From the NCBI GenBank assembly GCA_041821185.1, contig JBGUBD010000002.1:248001-312000 (forward strand): 64,000 bases of DNA, read 5' to 3'. Numbering within the stretch: the stretch's first letter is position 1; each line of letters begins with the position of its first letter. Under the pieces are notes generated by a model. That model ran no database searches. It was not told the origin of the DNA and was given only the letters and a program-made list of their open reading frames with translations. A program made the translations under genes and the position numbers. The DNA comes from Phycisphaerales bacterium AB-hyl4. Its GTDB lineage: Bacteria > Planctomycetota > Phycisphaerae > Phycisphaerales > Phycisphaeraceae. Below, one piece after another: positions 1 to 10,889 of the stretch.

Positions 1-2
1 AA

Positions 3-1031
3 AACCGCTTGGCGCCCGGCGAGAAGCTCAAGTCCGTTCGGGAACTGGCCAACCTGCACGATTCGAACAAGGCGACGGTCAGCCAGACCATGCGCCACCT
101 TGCAAGCGAAGGCCTGGTGGAACTGAAAGAGAAGAAGGGATGCTTCGTTCGAGAGCAGTCGCCGCGCTCGGCGGCGGTCGTGTTTGACCGCAATATTTAT
201 GACCCCAATCGCACTCCTTACACAAGCTTGCTGTTGCAGGAATTGGAAGAGCGATTTGAAGAGCAAGGCTGGATTTGTCGGCCGCTCCTCAACACCTCCC
301 CCTGGGCGTGGGAAGAGTTTCGTGAAGCACTGAAAAATCGGCAGTTTGATGTCGTCGTCAGCGTGTCTTCGGAATTTGACGAGCAGATGTTGGCGATTAT
401 GCGTCAGGTCGACATTCCCGCGGTTGGCGTTTTCTGCCTTGACGGCTTTGACCACTTTGTTGACCTGGACTGGTTCGAACTCGGACGGCGCGCAGTTGAC
501 GCGCTCATGGCCGCTGGAGCCAGGCGGATCGGGCTGATCCACGGTCCGGAGCAGTTCGGCCGCGAAAAAGGTCCGAGTGCAGGGTATCAAGCCGGTCTTG
601 CGGCGCAGGGTATCGCGTTTGACCCGGCCCTTGTGCGTTGCGTTTCGTTTCAGCAAAGCGCGGGGCGCGAAGCGGTTGCCTCTCTGCTGGATCAGGCAGC
701 CGAACTCGACGGCCTGATCGTGGCGGACGAATTGCTGATGCAGGGCGTCGCGCATGAATTGGTTTCGCGGCCCGTTCGGGTTCCGGACGAACTGGTCGTG
801 GCCAGCCAAGTGTCGGTCCGAAAGGACGATCCGTTCATCGTGCCCGTGATACAACTGCATCACAATGTCACCCAGCAGGCGTTGCGCCTGGTGGAGTTGG
901 CGGTTGCGCTGAATGCCCGCAAACACACTGCGAACTCGATGATTCGCATTCCACCCACCATCTATGACTTCGGCCTTCACCTTCACGCTGGCAGGCAGGT
1001 TGCCGAAGGTGGGCGTGTCAACATTCGCTGA
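3..1031 (+). CDS. GntR-family regulator with LacI-type sensor domain (5' partial)
   Basis: A DNA-binding regulator, probably responding to a sugar or oligosaccharide. The visible N-terminus is the middle of a GntR winged helix (GEKLKSVRELANLHDSNKATVSQTMRHL written in pieces: GEKLKSVRELA, then KATVSQTMRHLA), with LVELKEKKGCFV as the wing. The rest, about 270 residues, resembles a LacI-type periplasmic-binding fold, with IGLIHGPEQFGREKGPSAG as its clearest motif. The reading frame is open to the window edge, and the first 25-30 residues normal for the family are missing, so the TTG at position 9 is unlikely to be the true start. The gene directly precedes a secreted DUF4838 protein, which it may control. 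Confidence 0.85.
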   Translation, partial: NRLAPGEKLKSVRELANLHDSNKATVSQTMRHLASEGLVELKEKKGCFVREQSPRSAAVVFDRNIYDPNRTPYTSLLLQELEERFEEQGWICRPLLNTSPWAWEEFREALKNRQFDVVVSVSSEFDEQMLAIMRQVDIPAVGVFCLDGFDHFVDLDWFELGRRAVDALMAAGARRIGLIHGPEQFGREKGPSAGYQAGLAAQGIAFDPALVRCVSFQQSAGREAVASLLDQAAELDGLIVADELLMQGVAHELVSRPVRVPDELVVASQVSVRKDDPFIVPVIQLHHNVTQQALRLVELAVALNARKHTANSMIRIPPTIYDFGLHLHAGRQVAEGGRVNIR

Positions 1032-1151
1032 GCCGTGGACCCTGTCTTTGGACTCGTTTCATACAGCTTGGAGAGCTATCAAGTGTTCTGCATTAATACA
1101 TCGACCTTTGATTCCATCCCGCACCGCGGGACGCTGTCGACGGCTGGCGCC

Positions 1152-3950
1152 ATGCTTCGTGGTATTGTCGTCGCGTTAGGTCTACTTCCCATGTGGTGCG
1201 TAGTCTCGTCTGCTCGCGGCGAGGTGGTGCTGGCCGATGCGGGGGCGACGGAGTATGTGATTGTTATTGGCGCGAATGCCAGCAAAGCGGAGCAGTTCGC
1301 AGCAGAAGAACTGTCGTTGTTTCTTCATCAAATGACGGATGCGGACTTCAAAGTTGTTACCGACGAACATGCATCCGGACGCTACGAGTTCGTGGTCGGC
1401 CAGACGAATCGCCTGGATATTGATGAAACCCCCGATAACCTCAAGCCGACAGGTACGGAAGGATTCGCCATCATCGTCGACGACGATCGTGTGGCGATTC
1501 TCGGCAACACCGGGCGTGCCACGCTCTATGGCGTTTACGACTTTCTCGAACACGAACTCGGCTGCCGCTTTATCGCCAGCGACATGACGCATGTGCCCAG
1601 TAAGCCCACCCTGCGAGTTGGTGTCCAGTCGCGTGTGTTCAGCCCCAAGCTGGAATACCGGAATCTTCACCAGGGCACGACGCAGTGGAGCGTACGTAAT
1701 CGACTCAACGCCGTCTGGGGCACCGTGCCGAATGAGGCCATCATCGGCGGCGCGAGGTTCATCGGCCCGAGCTTCGTTCACACTTTCGGCGAGCTTGTGC
1801 CCGAGGCCGAGTACTTCGAGGCCCATCCCGAGTACTATGCGCTTTGGGAGGGAAAACGTGTTCCTGCCGCGATTGGCGGCAAGACAGGCGGCCTGTGCCT
1901 GACTCATCCTGACGTCCTGCGAATCACGATCGCTTCCGTTCGTGACTGGATTGCCGACTATCGCCGCAGGGCCAGCGCACACCCCGATACGCTCCTGCTT
2001 GTCTCGGTGTCGGCCAACGACGACCATCACCTGGTCTGCCAGTGCACCGGGTGTCAGGCCGTGAACAAGGAAGAGGACGCACCGTCCGGCACGCTTATTC
2101 GATTTGTCAACGAAGTCGCCGAGCAGATCGGAGCCGACGAGCCGATGGTGCGAATCGAAACGTTGGCGTATGGCTTTTCAGAAACGCCACCTGCCAAGAC
2201 CAAGCCCCACGACAATGTCATCATTCGTTTCGCTCCGATCAGTGCCGACTTTGCCCGGCCGTTCAACGACACAGCCAGCGAACGAAATCGGCAGGTTCAC
2301 CATAACCTCCAGCAATGGTCGAAACTGACCGACAACATTTATATTTGGGACTACCGAACAAACTTCCACGCCTATCTCAAGCCGTTCCCCGACCTCCGTG
2401 TGTTGGAAGAAAACATGCGATATCTGATCGATGCCGGCTTGCGAGGGTACTACGCTCAGACGGCTCAGACCGAATCCGCCACGTTCAGCAGACTTCGCCG
2501 CTATGTGCTCGCCAAACAAGCGTGGCGTCCTGACACGAACGTGCAACAGGCGATCAACGAGTTCTGTCAGCTTTACTATGGCCCGGCAGCGCCCTACGTT
2601 CTCCAATACATTGACATGGTCCATGACTATTTCGCATCACTTGATATTCCGCTTCGCTGGCGTGATGGCTCTTCTCCCGATGGCGCGGACTATGACTACA
2701 GCTTCCTCGCTGAGGTGGACGACGTTCTCGAAAAAGCGGAGGCGGCGGCGGAAACAGAGGCCCAGACGCGGCGTGTGACGGAGGAACGCCTCACGGTCTG
2801 GTACATGCTCGTTCGCAAGGCACTGGCCGGCGACGTGGAAGGGGATTCGCATCATTCGCTTCCATTGACCTGGCAATTCCGAACGGACCCCGAGGATGAA
2901 GGGCTTTCGGAGCAGTGGCAGGCACAGAGCGACTTTGAGTCGTGGGGGCCGATTCGCGTCGATGAGTCGTGGACGAATCAAGGCCATGCGTACCACGGGG
3001 TCGCTTGGTATAGCCTGATGCACAGCGTGGACGATGCGGATGCGGGGCGATTCGATGCGATTCGTTTCGGTGCCATCGACGGCGATGAACACCAGATTTT
3101 TATCAACGGCGAGTTGGTCGACGAACGCGTGGCCGACGCCGCGCTGACCTGGAATGAACCATTTCAGGTGAACCTTGACGAGCCATTGGCTGGTGGCGAG
3201 CACACGATCGTTGTGCGCGTCAAAAAGGCAAGCAGAGCCGCGGGCATATGGCGTCCGGTGACGCTGGTGGACCAAAGCCAGGGTCTGCCCGGGCGCATCC
3301 ACACCGCCGGCTCTCGGTTCATCGAAGTCAGCGAAGCGATGGAGGTCAGTCACCTGAGCGAGTTTTACGGACGGCATGGCGAGCAGGTTGAACACTTCAA
3401 CCGCCGAATCAAGGTCCTGTTGATGCAGGATGGTGCCAGCAGGGAGGACGACAATCCGAACCGTATCGCGCGGCAGCCGGCCGCACTGCTGGAAAACGAG
3501 CATCGGATGTTTACCGTTGAGTTTGATGAATCAGCTTTGAACGGCGCGTGTGTTTCGCAGCCGACGGATCGCTCCTGGACGATCAACCAGTCGATTCGCT
3601 GGAATGCGTTGGGCGAACTGATGAGTGACTTGAGGCCGCAGGAGGACCGCCCGGTAACACTGCGCGTGCGTGTTCGAACCGAAGGGCTTCGTACCGATAC
3701 CGGGGGGTTCCGCTTCGGCATCGCCCGGCGGCTGGGGAAGGACCATGGTTGGAGGGCTACGGCTTGGAAAGTGGTTCGCGTGCCCGCGGCGGAAACGTCC
3801 GACAAGACTTGGCAATGGTACGAAATGACGGTGCCCGACGACACCGACTGGTCTGACGCATTGTACTACGCGTTTGTCTGGCCGGAGCAGAACTCCGGCG
3901 AAGGTGGACGTGTGCTGGTGGATACTTTTGAACTCGTCTACTCAGAATGA
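1152..3950 (+). CDS. secreted DUF4838-domain protein, carbohydrate-related
   Basis: A large (932 aa) exported protein of the DUF4838 type, a family found in polysaccharide loci of planctomycetes and Bacteroidetes. I chose the ATG at 1152 because it opens a signal peptide ([23 protein letters not shown]); the frame is open upstream to a GTG at 1035, which would bury that signal. An N-terminal domain resembling the small accessory domain of GH20/GH67 enzymes ([20 protein letters not shown]) precedes the DUF4838 core, which has the family's Cys pattern CQCTGC. The C-terminal third is beta-rich and looks like a carbohydrate-binding module. It is followed by a pseudopilin-like gene. Activity and substrate are not known from sequence. 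Confidence 0.8.
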   Translation: MLRGIVVALGLLPMWCVVSSARGEVVLADAGATEYVIVIGANASKAEQFAAEELSLFLHQMTDADFKVVTDEHASGRYEFVVGQTNRLDIDETPDNLKPTGTEGFAIIVDDDRVAILGNTGRATLYGVYDFLEHELGCRFIASDMTHVPSKPTLRVGVQSRVFSPKLEYRNLHQGTTQWSVRNRLNAVWGTVPNEAIIGGARFIGPSFVHTFGELVPEAEYFEAHPEYYALWEGKRVPAAIGGKTGGLCLTHPDVLRITIASVRDWIADYRRRASAHPDTLLLVSVSANDDHHLVCQCTGCQAVNKEEDAPSGTLIRFVNEVAEQIGADEPMVRIETLAYGFSETPPAKTKPHDNVIIRFAPISADFARPFNDTASERNRQVHHNLQQWSKLTDNIYIWDYRTNFHAYLKPFPDLRVLEENMRYLIDAGLRGYYAQTAQTESATFSRLRRYVLAKQAWRPDTNVQQAINEFCQLYYGPAAPYVLQYIDMVHDYFASLDIPLRWRDGSSPDGADYDYSFLAEVDDVLEKAEAAAETEAQTRRVTEERLTVWYMLVRKALAGDVEGDSHHSLPLTWQFRTDPEDEGLSEQWQAQSDFESWGPIRVDESWTNQGHAYHGVAWYSLMHSVDDADAGRFDAIRFGAIDGDEHQIFINGELVDERVADAALTWNEPFQVNLDEPLAGGEHTIVVRVKKASRAAGIWRPVTLVDQSQGLPGRIHTAGSRFIEVSEAMEVSHLSEFYGRHGEQVEHFNRRIKVLLMQDGASREDDNPNRIARQPAALLENEHRMFTVEFDESALNGACVSQPTDRSWTINQSIRWNALGELMSDLRPQEDRPVTLRVRVRTEGLRTDTGGFRFGIARRLGKDHGWRATAWKVVRVPAAETSDKTWQWYEMTVPDDTDWSDALYYAFVWPEQNSGEGGRVLVDTFELVYSE

Positions 3951-3997
3951 ACAAGCGTTCACGTTATTATGAAGCTCCTCATCAAAGGCGTTGTGAC

Positions 3998-4657
3998 ATG
4001 TTCCGATCTGAAACTAGCGCGTCCGGCTTTACGTTGATCGAATTGCTGGTGGTAATATCTATCATTGCGATACTCATCGCACTGCTCTTGCCAGCGCTGC
4101 AAATGGCCAGAGAAAGCGCACGTGCTGTCGAATGTCGATCCAACCTGCGACAGGGCATCACGGGGCTGCATGTCTATACGGAAGATTTCGATGGCTATGC
4201 CCCCGTCATGACCACCAGCGGCTCCGTTCGGTGGGACTGGGTGGTAGCGCTTGAGCCGTATCTCAACGGCCGATTTGGTCACAACCACATGCGTTGTCCA
4301 TCGGCCGAAGGTGTGGAGAATCTGGTGAACTTGAACTCTGCTGAATGGTGGACCTATTCGGCGCACGCTGGCTACAACAAGCAGTTTCAGACGCCGTTCA
4401 TGAACAGTTTGAATCAAGCGGTGCGAATTTTCGACATTACCCCTGGTTTTGTGTTTGCTGATGGAACCTACTTTGCTGAATATCGATCACCGCGCGTTTA
4501 TCCCTTTGATGGGGCACTTTCGGTGATGAGCCGTGTGCCCACGTCCTGGCGTCATGCTGGCAATGCTCATTTCGCCATGAGCGACGGATCCGTGCGCGAT
4601 GCCACGCGCGAGGAGTTGTTCGAGGATGCGAATGGCGTCCTGTGGCGGCGTTACTGA
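3998..4657 (+). CDS. pseudopilin-like protein with prepilin cleavage/methylation N-terminus
   Basis: A type IV pilin-like signal, [17 protein letters not shown], follows a nine-residue leader; prepilin peptidase would cut after the Gly and methylate the Phe. The rest (about 200 aa) is the planctomycete pseudopilin-like type, ending in an H-X-DG-like motif ([12 protein letters not shown]). The ATG at 3947 overlaps the upstream stop as ATGA and would add 17 residues; I prefer 3998 because its leader has a normal length, but coupled initiation at 3947 cannot be excluded. Such genes sit in large paralogous sets in planctomycetes, often beside secreted carbohydrate-active proteins. Their exact function is unknown. 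Confidence 0.82.
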   Translation: MFRSETSASGFTLIELLVVISIIAILIALLLPALQMARESARAVECRSNLRQGITGLHVYTEDFDGYAPVMTTSGSVRWDWVVALEPYLNGRFGHNHMRCPSAEGVENLVNLNSAEWWTYSAHAGYNKQFQTPFMNSLNQAVRIFDITPGFVFADGTYFAEYRSPRVYPFDGALSVMSRVPTSWRHAGNAHFAMSDGSVRDATREELFEDANGVLWRRY

Positions 4658-4702
4658 AATACGATCGAACGTCTCTGCCACAGCCGCCACCTCGTCGGCA
4701 AG

Positions 4703-4736
4703 GCCTACGGCTCCGGCTGCGCCTACGCCTCCGGCT
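4703..4736 (+). repeat. short tandem repeat, two 16-bp copies
   Basis: Two copies of GCCTACGSCTCCGGCT with one mismatch lie at 4703-4718 and 4721-4736, just after the pseudopilin-like gene and at the edge of the degenerate stretch. Confidence 0.6.
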
Positions 4737-4827
4737 CATGCCGAGGTACCATGACTATGGAGCGTCAAAGCTCGCATCTGAGGTGGACCAGGTGTGGGGG
4801 CAGGACCACCCGTCGCGTCGATCAAGC

Positions 4828-5110
4828 CTATCGGCTATCGGCAGGAGCGGTGCTTGCGCGGACGATCAGTTCGGGGGGCAGCTTTCGCGAGTTTTGTAGC
4901 TTTTTGACGAGTCTGGGATCGTCGCAGTTCGAACGCACGGTAAAGTTCGGCAAGCCAACCTACATCGACAAGCCGTTCGCGACATCGAAGGCGGACGGCG
5001 AGGAGATGGTGTCGCTGTCGGTCGGCGAGTTGTTGTTCAAGCCATGTGGTTTGCTCGCCGACGATGGGCGTGGTGTGGTCGGTGTCCAAATCAGCAAGGA
5101 TCCTGATGCA
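4828..5110. pseudogene. gene remnants: LacI-type C-terminus (minus) and Gfo/Idh fragment (plus)
   Basis: No intact gene fits 4658-5118. On the minus strand, 4828-4881 reads KLPPELIVRASTAPADSR then stop, the classic C-terminal end of LacI-family regulators; the same frame is closed by a stop about 40 residues further upstream. On the plus strand, roughly 4938-5030 reads FGKPTYIDKPFATSKADGEE, the EKP/DKP active-site region of Gfo/Idh/MocA oxidoreductases, without the Rossmann fold before it or the rest of the enzyme after it. The two fragments face each other and partly overlap. I read this as decay of a former regulator and oxidoreductase pair. Confidence 0.55.
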
Positions 5111-5118
5111 TTGATTCG

Positions 5119-6147
5119 CTAAGCAGTCGTGCTGTTCTGCACGTTGTTATCTTTCACGAACTGCACCAGTTCCCCAAGATGGGCAAATGCCAGGGCGGTT
5201 ACGGTATCCGCTGCGCCGTAGTAGATCGCAAGTCGGCCCGTTCCTTTGTCATGTAACGCAGCACATGGGAATACCACGTTCGGCACGTCGCCCACACATT
5301 CATACGACTGCTGCGGTGAGAGCAGGTAGGGCTCTGCCCTGGCAATCACCTTCCAGGGCTGGTCCAGATCCAGCAGGGCCGCACCGAGGCTGTACACAAA
5401 GCCGTTACAGCTTGTCAGAACACCGTGATAGATCAACAGCCAACCATCATCTGTTTCAATAGGAATTGGCCCGGCGCCAATCTTCGTGCCTTGCCAGGTC
5501 AGCGGGACGGGTGACATGACGTGACGGTGCCTGCCCCAGAATGTCATGTCGGGGCTTTCGGAATAGTAAATGTCGCCGAAGGGCGTATGGCCGCCGTCGG
5601 AAGGTCGGCTGAGCATCGCGTAGTGACCTTGGATTTTCCGTGGGAAGAGCACGCCGTTGCGGTTGAACGGGAGGAACGCATTTTCCAGTTGTGTGAACGT
5701 CTGGAAATTCTGCGTCCAGCCGACGCCGATGGTTGGCTGTCCTTTCAGGCCGTTACACCAGGTGACGTAGTAGCGGTCATCAAAATAGACAACGCGCGGG
5801 TCGTAGCCATACTCGAATGGATAGGGCAGATCGTCTGAACCGTTAAACGCAATGGGGTCGGGATTGAGGGTCCAGTGGATGGCGTCATCGCTGTAGCCTG
5901 CGTGAAGGCGCATCGCCCTGCGGCGGTCATCGACTCGAAAGACGCCTGCGTAGCGACCGCCGAAGGGCACAACCGCGCTGTTGAAGATACTGTTGGAACG
6001 AGGCACCGCGTCTCGTGTAATGATGGGGTTGCCGGTATACCGCCACACCACCTCGTCAACGTCGGCTGGCCGGTTCTCCCATGGAAATACTACTTGCTGC
6101 TGAAGATTTACGTTCGCACGATCACTTATCTCAGACCCGTAACTCAT
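5119..6147 (-). CDS. glycoside hydrolase family 130 protein (glycoside phosphorylase-like)
   Basis: A 342-aa five-bladed beta-propeller enzyme of the GH130 type, a family that includes beta-mannoside phosphorylases and related hydrolases. Visible motifs are GNPIITRDAVP near the start, GYDPRVVYFDDRYY (the region of the catalytic Asp), KIGAGPIPIETDDGWLLIYHG, and NVVFPCAALHD near the end. There is no signal peptide, so it probably acts in the cytoplasm on imported oligosaccharides. A GGAAG precedes the ATG. It is the last gene of a minus-strand operon, 74 bp after the large lipoprotein gene. Whether it is a phosphorylase or a hydrolase cannot be decided here. Confidence 0.85.
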   Translation of the reverse strand: MSYGSEISDRANVNLQQQVVFPWENRPADVDEVVWRYTGNPIITRDAVPRSNSIFNSAVVPFGGRYAGVFRVDDRRRAMRLHAGYSDDAIHWTLNPDPIAFNGSDDLPYPFEYGYDPRVVYFDDRYYVTWCNGLKGQPTIGVGWTQNFQTFTQLENAFLPFNRNGVLFPRKIQGHYAMLSRPSDGGHTPFGDIYYSESPDMTFWGRHRHVMSPVPLTWQGTKIGAGPIPIETDDGWLLIYHGVLTSCNGFVYSLGAALLDLDQPWKVIARAEPYLLSPQQSYECVGDVPNVVFPCAALHDKGTGRLAIYYGAADTVTALAFAHLGELVQFVKDNNVQNSTTA

Positions 6148-6221
6148 TCGTTAGCTTCCGTATGGGCTGCCGTCTACTTGTATTGCGGCGAGGTATTGAG
6201 CGACATTTCGTTGGCAGTTTG

Positions 6222-9200
6222 TTATTGGCTGACCGTTGGTTGAATGTGCCAGAAGTGGCCGACCTGCTCTATGTTGCGCCCGTCAATTGTCGTTGGTTGT
6301 TCGCCCACAACGATGTGAGCGTCGGGGTACCCTTCGATTTGCCGATCGACCTGCACGGCCTCTTTCACAACGATGATTCGCGTGCCGCCCAGAGCATAAA
6401 GATGATGCACGGTTGGGGTGACGGCTTCAACGGCCCAGGCTGTTGTGGGTTGGTGTGCGATGCGCCAGGCGGTCGCCAGAGGTTCTGTGGCTGGCCAATG
6501 TGCTCGAAGTCGCCACACATTCGCGGCCGGGAGCGATGCGTATTGCTGAGAACCGTCGATGGGTTGTTCCGACAGGGACCAGTCGTACGGCAATTCGCCG
6601 AACAGTGATTCCCATTCGATGCTTGCCAGCGCCGGTTCCCGGTCATTCTTCGCCCTGATGACCAATGGCTGCAACGTGATCGGCGTAGCGTTCGGCTGAG
6701 CCGGTGCACTCACTGCCCGCACCACTTCGCTTGGTGCGATCAATGTCGTCATCATCATGTGAGTTGGTGCGTCGGCCAGTCGCTTTGAACGACATATTAC
6801 GTCCGCGACAAACAGTGTTGCCTCGCCGATGTCAATGGGCTGGCTCAGGCGTGAGCCGACATAATTTTCGAAGCCTGTCGCCCAGTCTTCAAGATTGTCC
6901 ATACCCTCTGCCAGCAGCGCACCGCTGTAGTGAATGTTGTCAGAGGGGATGGTCAATTCGCGGGGCGCCTGGCGGTTTCGTAGATAGTACGCGCCAAGGG
7001 GCGTCTTGGCGTTGTAGTTCGCATTCGCTCCTGCGGCATCGTCTCTTGCCCTTGACCGCTCGTTCCACCAGAAGCTGATGTACCGATTGGAGGTGCGTTG
7101 AACAAACATGCCAGCGATGTCGAAGTGTCGGCTGCCGAGCGGGAGGTTCTGATCATCGGCTACAAACTCGGGCAGGGCTTCGGGGCCATGGGCGTGGAGG
7201 TAGTCGGCTCGTTGTTTTGCCGGCCCCCACAGTGCTTCGTTGCCGTACGGCCGCATGGGCCGCACATCACCTTCATGCAGGCGATTCTTCGGATGTGCCG
7301 TCATCGTGTTCAGTTGACCATTGTCGTACAGCCACAGGAACGCCTCCTGCATCTGTTCCCATCGGTCTCGATCCTCTCCCTTGAGTTCCCATGCCGTACC
7401 TTTAGTCAGGGCATGCCAGTCGAATGACAGATTGAGCAGCCAGCGGTAGTACCCGGTATCAAACTGGTTGCCTTGCGTGTAGCTGTAGTCCTGCTGGAGC
7501 CCGCCGTACGGGCTTGGATCCATCGCCAGTGCGAAGCTCATGGCGTCGTACGCCAGATCGCCTCCCGTGTCTTCCTGGAAATACCGGGCCATGCGAAACA
7601 GTTGCACGGCAAATGTCACCATGTTCGGCCCGATGTCGTCCTTGAATCGGAGGCGGTGCTGTGTACCGGTGACCACGGCCTGATACTGTCGGTGAACACC
7701 GGCCAGCCAGAAGCTCACGCGATCGTCGTCCGAGTGCGACCGCACAACTTCGATCGCTTCCGCGACGCCGACGATGTCCCAGAAGAAAGGCGCTTCAACC
7801 CAGCCGCCGACGCGGATGTCGCCGAACTGTCCCCACGGGGCGACCGTCGCTGCGAGATAATCCAGGCCGGCCATGATGGCGGGAAGATCCTTGTCATCGC
7901 CCGTCTGACGAAATCGGCGAGCGAGTTGGATCACATGGTTTCGGGTATGCAGGGGCATCGCCTCGATGAGGCCGTTTCGGTCGCCGCCTGTGTCAGCCAC
8001 CGCGCCATGGAACGGACTGTCGGGATCAAGGATCTGCTCCCCCTCACGGCCACTCGAACCCCCTGCCCGATTGGCCACGACCGTGGCATCCGTATTCAGC
8101 AACTGCCGGACCGACTCATGCGAATCATGCCCGAAGGATTCCCACCACGGCCGAGCGAGCGCCTCATCAAATCGCACACGCCACCGCCAATCGTATGATG
8201 CCAGTTGATCATCTTGCGCTCGTCCGTTCGGATTTCGCCGAATCGCGTACAAGTCGATGAAGTGGCCTGAGAATCCCGATCGGCGTACGTAGCGAAGCTC
8301 CGCCAGTTGTTCACTGGCGATCTGAAGCGTCAGCGTGCCACGTCCGCTTGAAGGGCGAAGCTCAACGGTGACCATGCCTTCAACGTCAACGACAGGCAAG
8401 ACGACAATGTCGTCGAACGTCGCAAGCTCACCTGTCGCTTTCGCGACGGGCGCGAGTTCGCCGGTGTGCGATCCGACACGCCATTGCCCACCGGCCCAGA
8501 AGTCGACGGGCAATCGAAAGACGAGGCCTACTGCTTCGACATCAGCCGAGCTTTCACGGTTGAACTGGAATGTATCTCTCACCTTCACCGCATCGGGCAG
8601 TTGCTCCACCGCGAGGCGATGTCGCCCGGCCGATCCCGTCACTTCAACGGCGACCTGGCTGTCATCCACAACAAAGGGGCCCGAGAACCGGTGACGCCCC
8701 ATGCCGTAGCTGGAGGTAAACCATTTCGCATCGGCAGCAAGCGGGCTGACAACCAGCATTGCATCGAGGCGGTTGTAATCGCCTTGCGAATAGAAGAGCA
8801 ATCCGTCGCCGTGGTGGTAGAACTTCAGGCGTGCATCAAACGGCTGAACGCGCACGGCCGGGTTATGCACGAGTGTCGGCCGCGGGAGATCGAGGCTTGT
8901 GGTGCTGGTCCACAGTCGGCTGTTAAAAACAATCTGACGAATGCTCATGTTGTTTGACGTACTGAGTTGCGTGGCAGTGATCCGCACCCCGGTCGCCGTC
9001 GCCGGGGCTTCCAGTTCGTGGGCGGCCACGTCCTCCGGCAACTGCTTCATATTCGCCACCGTGGTCCAACGGCCGTCGGGCTTTTGCAGTTCAATGCGGT
9101 AGGCACGCGGGCGATGGTGCGATTGGGTGTGAAACCCGATCGTGATGGACTCGATCTGCCGAGCTTCTGCAAATGCCACCTCAATCGCATTGTTGTCGCC

Positions 9201-9386
9201 AGTACCGACGTACGTTGTCCGCCAGTCGCCATCGACCGCCAAAGATGGGTTGGCGTCTTGCCACCAACCTGTCGCGGTCGCTTCCATCTGTTGTGTGTTG
9301 GACGCGGCTGCGGTGCCGCATCCAATCATCATTGCAATCATCACGGCCATCGCACCGACATATCGCCAGACCTGCGTCAGTACCAT
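6222..9386 (-). CDS. large exported discoidin-domain protein, PL8-like lyase fold possible
   Basis: A 1054-aa exported protein. The N-terminus is hydrophobic and ends in MMIGC, a plausible lipobox, so it may be an outer-membrane or periplasmic lipoprotein. Residues about 35-160 look like an F5/8 type C (discoidin) carbohydrate-binding domain ([14 protein letters not shown]). The centre is helix-rich and repetitive like an alpha/alpha toroid, followed by a beta-rich C-terminal half. [17 protein letters not shown] and the later [15 protein letters not shown] region recall family 8 polysaccharide lyases, but this is weak. The gene starts inside the end of the upstream pseudopilin-like gene (overlap ATGGTACTGA), which implies coupled translation. 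Confidence 0.7.
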   Translation of the reverse strand: MVLTQVWRYVGAMAVMIAMMIGCGTAAASNTQQMEATATGWWQDANPSLAVDGDWRTTYVGTGDNNAIEVAFAEARQIESITIGFHTQSHHRPRAYRIELQKPDGRWTTVANMKQLPEDVAAHELEAPATATGVRITATQLSTSNNMSIRQIVFNSRLWTSTTSLDLPRPTLVHNPAVRVQPFDARLKFYHHGDGLLFYSQGDYNRLDAMLVVSPLAADAKWFTSSYGMGRHRFSGPFVVDDSQVAVEVTGSAGRHRLAVEQLPDAVKVRDTFQFNRESSADVEAVGLVFRLPVDFWAGGQWRVGSHTGELAPVAKATGELATFDDIVVLPVVDVEGMVTVELRPSSGRGTLTLQIASEQLAELRYVRRSGFSGHFIDLYAIRRNPNGRAQDDQLASYDWRWRVRFDEALARPWWESFGHDSHESVRQLLNTDATVVANRAGGSSGREGEQILDPDSPFHGAVADTGGDRNGLIEAMPLHTRNHVIQLARRFRQTGDDKDLPAIMAGLDYLAATVAPWGQFGDIRVGGWVEAPFFWDIVGVAEAIEVVRSHSDDDRVSFWLAGVHRQYQAVVTGTQHRLRFKDDIGPNMVTFAVQLFRMARYFQEDTGGDLAYDAMSFALAMDPSPYGGLQQDYSYTQGNQFDTGYYRWLLNLSFDWHALTKGTAWELKGEDRDRWEQMQEAFLWLYDNGQLNTMTAHPKNRLHEGDVRPMRPYGNEALWGPAKQRADYLHAHGPEALPEFVADDQNLPLGSRHFDIAGMFVQRTSNRYISFWWNERSRARDDAAGANANYNAKTPLGAYYLRNRQAPRELTIPSDNIHYSGALLAEGMDNLEDWATGFENYVGSRLSQPIDIGEATLFVADVICRSKRLADAPTHMMMTTLIAPSEVVRAVSAPAQPNATPITLQPLVIRAKNDREPALASIEWESLFGELPYDWSLSEQPIDGSQQYASLPAANVWRLRAHWPATEPLATAWRIAHQPTTAWAVEAVTPTVHHLYALGGTRIIVVKEAVQVDRQIEGYPDAHIVVGEQPTTIDGRNIEQVGHFWHIQPTVSQ

Positions 9387-10042
9387 ACGAGTGCCTCCCG
9401 GTCGCCCCAGGGCGGGGGTGTGACCGAATACCAGTCCTGTTTTTCGACGTGGCCGTCGAAGCTGAGAAAGTTGGCTTTACCCTGCCGATAGTGGCTTGGC
9501 ACCCTTGGGTGTCGATAGTCCACAAAGTCTGAGTTCCAGCGTAGGCCGTTGCTCGTTCGGCCCTGGTGGTGATCCAATCTTCCATCGAACACCGTGATGA
9601 GTTTGCTCGGCTGAGGAAAATCATTGGGGTCGAACATGTGTTCTGTATTGGGGATGTCCGGCAAAGGGTTGCGCAGCCAGTAGTTCATGGTGTAAGTCAT
9701 TCGACCATCGTGCACGCTGGGGCACGCGAACACGCCTCGCCATACGGTGTAGTCGTTTGGGTCATACTCCTGAACACTCATGTATGGCTGTACCAGATCG
9801 AGCTTGTTCCATGCATTGCTCCGGTTCGGCAACGAACTACGGTTAGGAGGCAGGTGCTCGCGATGGTCGTCGATGTACATGCGCAGGTACAGGCCAATTT
9901 GCCTCAAGTTGGACATGCACCCCACATCTCTCGCAACCTCTCTGGCCTGGCTCAATGCGGGCAGGAGAATTGCGATCAGCAAAGCAATGATCGATATGAC
10001 GACTAGCAATTCGATGAGCGTGAATGCGTGACGATGGCGCAT
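9377..10042 (-). CDS. pseudopilin-like protein with prepilin cleavage/methylation N-terminus
   Basis: The 221-aa product begins [20 protein letters not shown], a short basic leader followed by a type IV pilin-like helix. Here the residue before the Phe is Ala rather than the usual Gly, so processing may be atypical. The globular part ends with [10 protein letters not shown], the planctomycete pseudopilin tail motif. It lies between the PEP-CTERM gene and the large lipoprotein gene on the same strand, and its last codons overlap the start of the lipoprotein gene. Similar in layout to the plus-strand gene at 3998, suggesting each polysaccharide locus here carries one. Confidence 0.82.
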   Translation of the reverse strand: MRHRHAFTLIELLVVISIIALLIAILLPALSQAREVARDVGCMSNLRQIGLYLRMYIDDHREHLPPNRSSLPNRSNAWNKLDLVQPYMSVQEYDPNDYTVWRGVFACPSVHDGRMTYTMNYWLRNPLPDIPNTEHMFDPNDFPQPSKLITVFDGRLDHHQGRTSNGLRWNSDFVDYRHPRVPSHYRQGKANFLSFDGHVEKQDWYSVTPPPWGDREALVWY

Positions 10043-10109
10043 GCTGGTACTCCCTGAAACAGCGGGTGTTCGATTCCCCGGAAGCGGATGTTGCCGGCGA
10101 GTCTTGACC

Positions 10110-10832
10110 TCATCGCCTTCGCCGGAGAAGCAGGGTCATTCCCATCGCGGCCAGCGTGAATGCCGCCGCAGGTTCGGGGATCACCAGACTGACATCGTCT
10201 ACATAGAACGAGGTCACGGCGGGCACACTGCCTCCCATGCGAACTCTGCCGATGCTCGTCCCAGCCGCCACGGGCGTTCCTGCCGCCACATCATTTGCAA
10301 CCGACTCGCCATTGACGGACAGGCTCCAGGTGTTATTGTCCAGATCAGCGGTCAGTTCAACCTGGTTCCACGCATTGGCCACATATTCAACCGTGCTGCT
10401 GTTCTGCCAGGCGGAGGGCGATGTGTAAGCGACGATGCCGTCATCACGCAACAAAATAATTGCGTAGGCGCTAGCGCCGTCCGCACTGCCCAGTGTAATT
10501 TCGATGGTCTGATCTGTGGCAGTGGGGCGGATGTAAGCCTGAAAAACCAAGGGGCCGGACACCTGCTCCGTAAAGGCGTTGGTGTAAAAACCGCGGGCCT
10601 GCGTCCCTGATGCATCGTCAATCCGCAATGCCCGATCGCCGCTGTACACGGGCGAGTCGACGATCGCGCCTTGATCGGGAAAACCTTGGGTCTGGACCCA
10701 GTTGCCAAAGCTTGCCCCCACCGACCCAACCGATTCGCTTTCGAATCCGTCATAGAAGATGGTCGAGGCGGAGGCTGTCGAAACGAGTCCGGCTACCACG
10801 ATGATGCTGGAAAGGACGTGTTGAAATCGCAT
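10110..10832 (-). CDS. PEP-CTERM sorting-domain protein
   Basis: A 240-aa exported protein with a signal peptide ([22 protein letters not shown]), a beta-sandwich body resembling a concanavalin/LamG-type module ([11 protein letters not shown] ... RALRID ... DDVSLV), and a C-terminal PEP-CTERM signal: IPEPAAAF, a hydrophobic helix, then RRRR. Family knowledge says such signals direct processing by an exosortase and anchoring in the cell envelope or matrix. AAGGAG lies seven bases before the ATG. It is the first gene of the minus-strand operon running to 5119 and lies just downstream of the GntR/LacI regulator gene, which is on the same strand. Confidence 0.88.
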   Translation of the reverse strand: MRFQHVLSSIIVVAGLVSTASASTIFYDGFESESVGSVGASFGNWVQTQGFPDQGAIVDSPVYSGDRALRIDDASGTQARGFYTNAFTEQVSGPLVFQAYIRPTATDQTIEITLGSADGASAYAIILLRDDGIVAYTSPSAWQNSSTVEYVANAWNQVELTADLDNNTWSLSVNGESVANDVAAGTPVAAGTSIGRVRMGGSVPAVTSFYVDDVSLVIPEPAAAFTLAAMGMTLLLRRRR

Positions 10833-10889
10833 GGTTTTCTCCTTCGATGAAAAGATGGGCTTGTTCCCTGCTGACGCTGCTTCCGGTAC

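Noticed and set aside
6222..9386. Firm annotation as a hyaluronate/chondroitin lyase
   Set aside because: Only loose resemblance to the family 8 lyase layout; catalytic residues cannot be aligned by eye.
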